Below are positions 43,792 to 52,000 of a stretch of DNA of 64,000 bases, in pieces. A model generated the notes under the pieces. It saw only the letters and a program-made list of their open reading frames with translations. It was not told the origin of the DNA and ran no database searches. The position numbers were made by a program, and so were the translations under genes. Every line of letters starts with the position of its first letter. Positions within the stretch are counted from its first letter, which is position 1. The stretch comes from Pseudoxanthomonas sacheonensis (GTDB lineage: Bacteria > Pseudomonadota > Gammaproteobacteria > Xanthomonadales > Xanthomonadaceae): contig NZ_PDWS01000011.1 in assembly GCF_010093305.1 (NCBI RefSeq), positions 1 through 64,000 of the forward strand. Direction: 5' to 3'.

Positions 43792-45029
43792 AACCCACCA
43801 CACGCGTCATGCTCGGCCTGGCTCTGGGCGCGATCATCGGATTGACTCTTGCCTGGTCCGACACCGTACTGGCTACGAAGGTGGCCGCGCTGGTGCAACC
43901 GATCGGCAAGCTATGGTTGAACGCGCTGCAGATGACGGTGGTGCCCTTGGTACTGGCGCTGGTCATCATAGGAGTGACGACGGCCAGCGATACCGCCTCC
44001 TCGGGCCGCACCGCACGTCGCGCTCTGCTGGTGTTCGTGATCCTGCTGAGTTTCGGCTCCTTCTTCACCGCCATCGCCGCCCCCGCGCTGCTGTCGCTGG
44101 TGCCGCGCGACCCGGCCTTGGCGCAGGCCTTGAGCGGTTCGGCTGGAACGATGCCCGCAGTCGCCGCCACCGGCTGGAGCGATGCGCTGGTCGCCATCAT
44201 TCCCAGCAACGCGATAGCCGCTGCTGCCGCGAGCGCGATGCTTCCGCTGGTCGTCTTCGCTTTGTTCTTCGGCTTCGCGCTGACCCGCATAGAAAAGACC
44301 CGTCGCGATCTGGTGGTTGATTTCTTCCAGGCCATCGCCGACGCGATGATCGTGATCGTGAGGTGGGTGCTGTGGGCGGCGCCGGTGGGCGTGTTCGCGC
44401 TGGTGCTGGCGGTGTGCGCACAGTCCGGCCTGAGCATGGTCAGCGCGCTGGGGGTCTACATCCTGCTGCAATGCGTGCTCTATCTGTCGGTCACGCTGAT
44501 GATGCTGCCGGTCGCCGTCTTCTGGGGCGGAGAAAAAATCCGCAGCTTCGCCGCAGCGATCCTTCCGGCCCAGGTCGTGGCCGCCAGCACTCAATCTTCC
44601 CTGGCTTCGCTGCCGGCGATGCTGGAAATCGCGCAGCGGCGCCTGGGGTATTCCCCGCAGGTCACCGCCCTGGTCCTGCCGATGGCGGTTTCGCTGTTCC
44701 GTATCAATAGCCCGGTGCAGTACGTCAGCGCCGCCGCTTTCATCGCCTGGGCCTACGGCATCGACCTGTCCATAGCCCAGTTGGCGACCGGCGCCGCGCT
44801 TGCGGTGATCATCAGTTGCGGCGCGGTGGGATTGCCGGGCCAAGTCAGCTACATGGCGACCAACTTGCCGGTCACGCAGGCGATGGGGCTGCCGATCGCG
44901 CCCCTGGGCCTGTTGCTCGCCGTCGACACCATCCCCGATGTCTTCGCCACGGTGGGCAATGTCACCGCCGATCTGGCTGCTACCAGCGTGGTGGCCAGGC
45001 AATCCGAAAAGGAACGCATCGGCGATTGA
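43788..45029 (+). CDS. Dicarboxylate/amino acid:cation symporter (DAACS family)
   Basis: The 413-residue inner-membrane protein has eight or so hydrophobic segments and the DAACS re-entrant regions: an early WLNALQMTVVPLVLALVIIG, the serine-rich loop region AASTQSSLASLPAML, PMAVSLFRINSPVQYV and a late VDTIPDVFATVGNVTAD. Family members import glutamate, aspartate or C4 acids with Na+ or H+. ATG 43788 overlaps the YkuD-gene stop (ATGA), so translation is coupled. In this position glutamate or a Glu-containing product of peptide breakdown is the likely substrate. Confidence 0.88.
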   Translation: MKPTTRVMLGLALGAIIGLTLAWSDTVLATKVAALVQPIGKLWLNALQMTVVPLVLALVIIGVTTASDTASSGRTARRALLVFVILLSFGSFFTAIAAPALLSLVPRDPALAQALSGSAGTMPAVAATGWSDALVAIIPSNAIAAAAASAMLPLVVFALFFGFALTRIEKTRRDLVVDFFQAIADAMIVIVRWVLWAAPVGVFALVLAVCAQSGLSMVSALGVYILLQCVLYLSVTLMMLPVAVFWGGEKIRSFAAAILPAQVVAASTQSSLASLPAMLEIAQRRLGYSPQVTALVLPMAVSLFRINSPVQYVSAAAFIAWAYGIDLSIAQLATGAALAVIISCGAVGLPGQVSYMATNLPVTQAMGLPIAPLGLLLAVDTIPDVFATVGNVTADLAATSVVARQSEKERIGD

Positions 45030-45069
45030 ATGCAAGTCCGCTGGAATCAGGCGATAGCCCAGTTATCGC

Positions 45070-45135
45070 GTAGGGCGGGCACTGCCCGCCGCTTCATTTG
45101 CCACGACGAAGAGCGGCGGGCAGTGCCCGCCCTAC
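45070..45135. repeat. Palindromic repeat family C, copy 2
   Basis: GTAGGGCGGGCACTGCCCGC and the complementary arm, 66 bp. It follows the symporter gene, and with the copy at 28790 it brackets the peptide-degradation block. Confidence 0.85.
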
Positions 45136-45216
45136 GCGTTATCCTTCGTTGCCCAATCAAGTCAGCCGTCGCTCACATTTGCAGCGTGCTGCTTCGCTTG
45201 GCACACTGACTGGTCA

Positions 45217-46080
45217 ATGAGCGAAACCATCACCCCGCGCCGCTTCGCATCGAAACTTTCGCCGGACATCCCAAAGCACTGGTTGCCGGGCAACGAAGTC
45301 GTTTCTTCCATCCTCAATGCTTACACCATCCTGGTGCCGGCCAACGAGGGGTTCTACGTCCGCACGCTGAAGGCGTGCATGCCCCGGATCCGCAACGGGC
45401 AGTTGCGCGAACGGTGCAGGAAATTCATCCATCAGGAAGCGCAGCACGGCGTGGCCCATACCCGCTATTGGGACAACCTGGATGCCCAGGGCTACCGGTT
45501 CCGCGCTTTCGAGAAGAATGTGGACAGGCTGGTTTTCCGGGTCATGGAAAAGTTCGGCCCGATCGGTTTGCGCGTCTCGCTGGTCAGCTGCGTGGAGCAC
45601 ATCAATGCCTATATCGGGCACGAATTCCTGTCGCAGCAAATCCTGGCGCGGGCGGATCCCCGGGTAAAAGACCTGATGGAGTGGCACTTCGCCGAGGAGA
45701 TCGAGCACCGGCGCGTCGCGTTCGATCTGCTGCAGGCGGTTGCGCCCAACTATGCGCTTCGGGCGCTGGGCTTCGCGCTCACCGCTGGCTTGTTCTATTC
45801 GTTGATGTGCTTCCAAGCCGTGAACCTGCTGGCGCAGGATGGAATCCTGTGGCGCAAGGAAACCTGGCGTCAGATCGAAGCTCACATGGGTTCAAGGCAC
45901 CACATGTTCCGGCGTACGCTGAGGCACTTGCTCGATTATCTGCAGCCCGGTTTTCACCCCTCTCAGACCGGCAACGATGCGCTGGCGGAAGAGGTACTGA
46001 CCCGACTGGCGTCCACGACACCCCCTGTGGTCGCTCCTACTCGACAGTCGCAACCGCGCACATGGGACCAGGTGGCCTGA
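45217..46080 (+). CDS. Predicted metal-dependent hydrolase (COG3687/PF10118)
   Basis: The 287-residue helical protein has a ferritin-like set of metal ligands: FIHQEAQHG, CVEHINAYIGHEFL and HFAEEIEHRRVAFDLL. This is the pattern of the metal-dependent hydrolase family PF10118, whose substrate is unknown. One hydrophobic segment (about residues 185-205) suggests loose membrane contact. It starts at ATG 45217 with only a weak ribosome binding site and lies after a family C repeat. Confidence 0.8.
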   Translation: MSETITPRRFASKLSPDIPKHWLPGNEVVSSILNAYTILVPANEGFYVRTLKACMPRIRNGQLRERCRKFIHQEAQHGVAHTRYWDNLDAQGYRFRAFEKNVDRLVFRVMEKFGPIGLRVSLVSCVEHINAYIGHEFLSQQILARADPRVKDLMEWHFAEEIEHRRVAFDLLQAVAPNYALRALGFALTAGLFYSLMCFQAVNLLAQDGILWRKETWRQIEAHMGSRHHMFRRTLRHLLDYLQPGFHPSQTGNDALAEEVLTRLASTTPPVVAPTRQSQPRTWDQVA

Positions 46081-46128
46081 AGGACCACCCAGCCGGTCGC
46101 GATATCCGGGCTTTGATGCGATTCATCG

Positions 46129-47205
46129 CTACTGCCCGCCGACGATCACTTGCTTGGCGATCTTCGAGACGAACTCGTCCGTGTCCGTCGTGTCGGTATT
46201 GCCCAGAAGGATCACGGTGACGTCAGGTTCCAGCACATGGAAGAGCTGGGTCTGCGCGCCCATGATGCGTCCCGGCCGCTTGACTGCGTGCACCTCGCGT
46301 CCCTGCATCTTGGTGTCGTACGACCATACGCCGTAGCCGTAGTCGTCCAACCCCGGCGCGATCATAGACGTACGGCTGGCGTCGCTGATCAGGCCCGAAC
46401 CGAACAAGGCATCGGAGAACTTCAGCAAATCGTCGACCGTGGAATACATCGCGCCCGCCGCGTACCAGTTTTCCGGATAGACCGGCAGGTCGGCGCTGAG
46501 TTTTCCGCTGGAATCGCGCTGGAAGTAGGTTTCGGCCAGGCCGTCGATGATTTCGCCCTGGCGCAACAGGCCGGTATGGTTCATGCCCAGGGGACGCAGG
46601 ATGCTTTCCTGGAGCAATTGCCCGTATTGCATGCCGGAAACCCGCTCGACGATCTTGCCGAGCACGATGTAGTCGCAGTTGTTGTATTCGAACACCGCGC
46701 CAGGCGCGTGGATTGGTTTTCCGCTGCAGAATTTGGAAAGCAGCTGGTCGCTGGTGTAGGGCGTCTGGTAAGTCGGTAGTCCCTGGGTCAGCGCCGTGGC
46801 CGCATCGGTCACGGTGTCGAAGTTTGGCAGCCCCGAAGTATGGTTGAGCAGTTGATGCACGGTGATGCGGTCGCCGCCCTCACCCGCATAATCGGGCAGA
46901 TAAGCCCGTATGGGCCGCTGCAGGTCCAGCTTTCCCTGCTCTCGCAGCTGCAGCACCAGCACTGCGGTGAACGCCTTGGTGATTGATGCGATCTTGTAAG
47001 GCGTCTTGCGGGTATTGGGTACGTTGAAGGCCAAACTGGCCAAGCCGAAACTTCCCGCATACACGACCTTGCCTTCTTCCTGCACCAGGATAGAACCGCT
47101 GAACCGGTGCTCCTTGGCGTAGGACTCCACAAAAGCGCTGGGATCGGCGGCTTGCGCCATTGCGGGTGCCATGAACAGCAGGGCGACGAACAACCGGATT
47201 CTCAT
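46129..47205 (-). CDS. Periplasmic serine hydrolase (beta-lactamase fold)
   Basis: The 358-residue protein has a signal peptide (AMAQA-ADP) and the motifs SITK (residues 74-77) and YNN in FEYNNCDYIVL. The third motif is not as clear; HAVKRPGRIMG is the best candidate. GAGG lies 8 nt before ATG 47205. It resembles the two serine hydrolases in the peptide block, but is separated from them by the hydrolase gene and lies convergent to it. Its upstream region is formed by the tail of a broken RHS gene. Confidence 0.85.
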   Translation of the reverse strand: MRIRLFVALLFMAPAMAQAADPSAFVESYAKEHRFSGSILVQEEGKVVYAGSFGLASLAFNVPNTRKTPYKIASITKAFTAVLVLQLREQGKLDLQRPIRAYLPDYAGEGGDRITVHQLLNHTSGLPNFDTVTDAATALTQGLPTYQTPYTSDQLLSKFCSGKPIHAPGAVFEYNNCDYIVLGKIVERVSGMQYGQLLQESILRPLGMNHTGLLRQGEIIDGLAETYFQRDSSGKLSADLPVYPENWYAAGAMYSTVDDLLKFSDALFGSGLISDASRTSMIAPGLDDYGYGVWSYDTKMQGREVHAVKRPGRIMGAQTQLFHVLEPDVTVILLGNTDTTDTDEFVSKIAKQVIVGGQ

Positions 47206-47445
47206 CGGTGGCCTCGATTTTCTGGAATGGAAGGAAACAGGGTTCGGGCGACCCCGCGCCGGAAACCCGATGCCGCAGGGTATCCGGCGTCCTCGTGCTT
47301 CAGTGTGGCTGAGCGACGAAACCGCAATGGGGGCGACATAACCACGCCAAGGTGGGCGGAACCGGTCCCAGCCGGGGAAGCCACCGCTTTGCAGCGCTCG
47401 TCATAGCCACTACCCCACTTTTGGCAACTGCTAAAAAAGGGGGGA

Positions 47446-48212
47446 TTACCGGTCAGCGGCCGATTGACCAGCCGTCCGTAGGGCTCGTACTCGCTCTTGT
47501 CGATGAAGGCGCCCGCGTTGCCGGTCGTGGCGATAGGCGTGCCCAGGGCATCGGTGTGCTGGTACTTGGTCGCGATTACCGCATTGCTGGGCCAGTCGTG
47601 GTCGATGGTCGCCACCAGGCTACCGCCCAGGTAGACGTTCTCGTGGGCCTTCTCGCTGCTGGGGCCGTTCCAGGAAAACAGCATCTGCCCGCACTGGCTG
47701 TACTGCCACAGCGTCTGGCTGCCGTCGATCTTGGTGGTCTGCACCCGGCGGCCCAGACCGTCGTACCGGTACGTCTCCTTGCCCGGCACCTCGCGTAGGC
47801 GGTTGCCATAGTCGAAGCTGTACAGCTGGCCGTTCTTGTTGGCCAGATTGCCCAAGTTTGCTCCGGTACCACTGTCGGCCGTAACAGGATCCACGGACAA
47901 AAACCGTCCGGCGCCCGGATCGTAATAGCGCTGCTGCATGTAAGTCATGCCAGTAGCCGCATCCTGCACATGCCCCGTAAACCCCGGCCCATCCGTCAGC
48001 CGCCGGTTCAACAACTTGCCGTAGGGCTCGTACTCGCTGCGCTCGATCACCACCTGGTTGGCATCGGTTACCGCGATCGGCGTACCCAGCGCATCGGCAT
48101 GGATGTACTCCACTGTCTGCGCCCCCGCACCGAACCAGGGAAGCTAGCAGACCAGCGCCAGCAAACCCATCAGGAAGAGCCGCCTCCGACCGTTCATCGC
48201 TGACGTTCTCAT
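47446..48212 (-). pseudogene. Broken, permuted RHS remnant
   Basis: A signal-peptide start (ATG 48212 or 48197; MNGRRRLFLMGLLALVC) is followed by an in-frame TAG. The same frame then reads LPWFGAGAQTVEYIHADALG and the RHS core end with GRFLSVDPVTADSGTGAN. At that point it jumps to a sequence that lies earlier in RHS proteins (NKNGQLYSFDYGNRLREVPG through a second ALGTPI and EYEPYG box), which breaks off at GNPPFF near 47446. Unrelated sequence stays open to 47202. The order is a circular permutation of the RHS tail seen in the intact gene at 49044-53966. Likely a decayed orphan tip. Confidence 0.75.
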
Positions 48213-48250
48213 GGGTTCACCGCCCCATTCCAGCACACAAACCAACGCAG

Positions 48251-48331
48251 GATGGGCCTTGGCTCACCATTGTCATGCGTCAGGTACTGTGGCGTCGGAA
48301 CGAAGAGCGATGGGCTGAAACTCGCCCTATC
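48251..48331. repeat. Palindromic repeat family F, copy
   Basis: Begins GGATGGGCCTTGGCTCACC and ends GGGCTGAAACTCGCCCTAT, a diverged copy of the elements at 13045 and 13434. It lies between the immunity gene and the RHS remnant. Confidence 0.55.
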
Positions 48332-48349
48332 GAACTCATGATGGATGCA

Positions 48350-49015
48350 TCAACTCAGCATGCGATCTTGATTACATAAATGCGGTGGTGGAATGGAGGA
48401 GAATAGAGATATTGTTTCTTCATTCTTTGAATAGTAGTGCACCATTCGCGAAATTTCGAAGCGTAAAAACTCCGCCAATGACGACCACCTAAAGAACACG
48501 GGGCCCTTCTTGTGCTGGGGAGTCAAAAGAACTTCCCCACTACCACGGAGATTGATCGCCAAGGTGAATCCGTCGCCATACGAATAGAAACCAAATCTAA
48601 CCTGATCACCACTCTCCGTCAGCCCTGACCCTTCCTCAGGTAATTCTTTTGTATTTCCATACTCCAAGCTAATTGGAGAATAATTTTCACTACTACGTGA
48701 AAATGACTTGACATACCCCCCTATTGAAAGCGACCCAAAAAATAGACTAAACCCATTGCACTCAAGAAAAAGTTGCCGTAATTGTATCGGCAGCTCTCGA
48801 CCAATTAGGTTTTGCATCCTTTCAATGTCCTGCTCATCGAGTGGACCGTATATCTCATGCAAATAGCCTCTAGTTGGTGCATTCTTCCCTACTATGGCAG
48901 GAGCCTTCATAAGCAACGTTCCATCAGCCAATGAGACCACACCACTCTCAACTACGCTGTTTGAAAGGGCGTGGATCAATTCAGCAAAAGCTTCGCGAAT
49001 AACTGAGGCATTCAT
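48350..49015 (-). CDS. SUKH/SMI1-KNR4-like immunity protein
   Basis: The 221-residue protein lacks a signal peptide and shows the SMI1/KNR4 pattern: an N-terminal helix region, ERMQNLIGRELPIQLRQLFL, ECNGFSLFFGSLSI (the G-plus-hydrophobic core), and later strands with RFGFYSYGDGFTLAI and a closing FFRWSSLAEFLRFEI helix. SUKH proteins are the commonest immunity proteins of nuclease-type polymorphic toxins. The gene is AT-richer than its surroundings and starts 28 bp after the RHS toxin stop on the same strand. Confidence 0.8.
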   Translation of the reverse strand: MNASVIREAFAELIHALSNSVVESGVVSLADGTLLMKAPAIVGKNAPTRGYLHEIYGPLDEQDIERMQNLIGRELPIQLRQLFLECNGFSLFFGSLSIGGYVKSFSRSSENYSPISLEYGNTKELPEEGSGLTESGDQVRFGFYSYGDGFTLAINLRGSGEVLLTPQHKKGPVFFRWSSLAEFLRFEISRMVHYYSKNEETISLFSSIPPPHLCNQDRMLS

Positions 49016-49043
49016 TGGCAGTGCAACCTAAAGAACCTGTGCA

Positions 49044-52000
49044 TTATTTAACTTCATCGATATAGAAGGCATATGTAAGCGGATCGAGTTTATCCAGTAT
49101 GTCCGCCACTGTGCCCACCCCCACCAAGATTGATGTAGTTATTTTTAGAGCTTGTATCTTGTAACCGTTTGAATCGTACTGCCTTGGCAATGAGCCATTA
49201 TCGGTTCGATCAAATAGGGGCTGGCCCGAAATTGGCTCTTGAGTTCCTCCGGCATCAATGTGGGTATCCGAGTGATCTGGCTTTGAAAGGAACTCAATGT
49301 TATCCGGATTTCCGGCAAGGTCTTCGTTTCCGTTAGCGGTATTCCTATGATGCCCCTCAAAACCATCCACCTTACCTCTTTCAAGCAGCTCTTTCTTTTG
49401 TGATTCCGTCCAGTTCCTAGTACCTCTTCTGCCTGACGCAATCAACTGCCGCTCCTCTTTCCAAGCCGCTCTCACTGCACGATTTTTTGCTGCCTTCAGC
49501 GCCTTTTTTGCTGCCATCTCTGCTGCGGTTAGCGCTATTGCTTTCCCAATCTTGCCTGCAACTCTTCCATCAGGATCCGTAAAACTGTACGGATTGTTAT
49601 TGGCATACCAATATCGGTTAAAGTTTGCTCCGGTTCCACTGTCGGCCGTTACAGGATCCACCGACAGGAACCGTCCAATACCGGGATCCATATAGCGCTG
49701 CTGCATATAAGTCAGCCCCGTGGCCCCATCCATCACGTGACCGGTGTAGCCGATGCCATCGTACGCCGGCTTGTTAATCGCCGCGCCATAGGGCTCGTAG
49801 TGGGTGCGGTCGATCACCACGCCCGCCATATTCGTCACCGCCACCGGGCTGCCCAGCGCATCCGTGTGCTGGTACTTCGCTGTCACGGTACTCGTGCCCC
49901 AAATGGTTTCCCTGTTGGCCAGCAAGCTTCCGCCCAAATAGATGTGCTCGGTCTTGAGCAAGGTCTTGGTGTTCTCGTTGTAGAGCACTTGACCTGACTG
50001 ACTGTATTGCGAAAGAGTCGTCGTATTGTCGGCAGGTCGCGAGTTGAGTACGCGACGGCCGAGCCCGTCGTAGCGATATGACTCCTTGCCCGGCACATTT
50101 CGCAACCGATTGCCGTAGTCGAAATCGTAGGCCTGTCCGTTCTTATTGAACAGATTGCCTTGCAAGTCGTAATCCAGCCCCACCACCGTGGCGCCGGCGG
50201 TGTTCTTGATGTTGGTCAGGCGATTATTGGTATAGACGTACTCGGCGTAGTCCTTCACTCCAGGCAGCTTCCAAGACTTCAGGTTGTCCAGTGCGTCATA
50301 GGTGAAGCGATGCCAGCAATCGCCGCCGAAGCTGCACGAACCGGCATCAGTCAGACGGTCCAGGCCGTCGTAGGTCATCCAGCGGCCGTAAAAGCCATTG
50401 CCCGTATCCTGGGCATAGTCCCAGATGTGGTTGACATTGGCATTGGCATCGAAGCTATAGGCCAGATCCAGAGCGCCGCCGCTGTCGGTGCTGCGCTGCG
50501 GCAGTTGGCGGGTATTCTGTAGCATCGTGTGGACGATGCCATTGCCATAGGTGAACTGCTTGATCGCCCCATTCGGGTAATACTGCACGCCCGTGGCGTA
50601 GGCATAAGTGCTTTGGTCACTGACCTGGGTGGGTTGGCCCAAAGCATTGGGCGCATAGTCCAGCACCAGACCGGTCGGGTAGGATTGCCACCGCATATTG
50701 CCATTGGGGTCATAGGAGTAGCCCAGCCCCCAGCTGTACCACCCTGGCTGCGCGACGCTCTCCCCGATCAGCATCCTTCGCTTGTTATAGGTGTAAGCAT
50801 TGATAACGGGCGAACCATTGCTGGGATCGTTGTAGGTAGTGATGCTGGTCGGTAGACCATCGGGGGTATAGGCCCAGCTCTGGTTGCCGCGACCATCGGG
50901 GAAAGTCAGGGCCGTAAGCCGATTACGGGCGTCGTAACTGCGGTCCACCCGGCGACCCCACCAATAGCCTTCGGCATTGTTGCAGTCGGTAGGGCTGAGC
51001 AGATCGATATGGCCGGAAGCGGACCATTTCAGGTTGCCGGCGCCGTCATAGTCCATTACGGTGGCCCCGGTTTCAGGCTCGATCGTTTTGCACAGCTGTC
51101 GATTGGCGTCGTAGACGTAGTAGCGCGACTGCTGCAGGCTGCCGTCGCCGTTGCGCTTCTTGATGCGGGTGGGAGCACCGAAGAGGTCCCGGTATATCTC
51201 CACCGCAGTGGTGTCCGTACCGGCAAGTGTCGTGATGCCGGTAGGGGCGTTGGTCGTAGGCACATCGAATGCCTGGTACTGGACTACCGTTTGAAAACCT
51301 CTCGGGTTGGTGACGCGGGTCTGAAAGCCGGCCAAGTACTCAGTGGTGCTGGCCAATACGCCGAGTTCGGAATCCTGTTCCACCCGCGTCACCCGGTCCA
51401 GCGCGTCGTAAGTAGTACGTACGCCCTGGGTAATGGAATTGAAATCGCCCACGTTGGTGGTCGGATACGATTGGAAGGCCAAGCGACCGATCGCGTCGTA
51501 ACGCTTTACGGTCTGGCTCAAAGTGCCGGCGATATTGGCGTAATCCAGCTGCTCTTCGAGTATGGGACGCCACATCGCATCGTAATAGGTGTTGATGTGC
51601 TTGTTGCCCTGGTAGCGGCTCGCGCGCCAATGGCCGGCCGGCAAGCCATGCTCGTCGGCGTTGATCTTCTGGAACGCCATCGTCACCGTGTTCCAGGCCG
51701 TACTGTCGCCGGTGGGATAGACGACGCTGGCCATGCGCCCCATGGCGTCATAGCCGTAGTTGGTGGTGAACCCGTTCTCATCGGTGGCCGCGGTGATCCA
51801 GCCCTTGTCGTTGACCACCGCGGTCTGCGTGGCGCCGGATGGCGCTTCGGCCGTGGCCGGATACTGGATCGTCCTCGGCACGCTGCGGTACCAGTTGCTC
51901 AGCGTGGTGACGTTGTTGTTGCCGTCCTTGACCGTGGCTACCGTGCCGTCGGTGTTGTAGGTCAACGTCTGCTGCAGCTTGCCGAAGGCCGTGTACGTCA

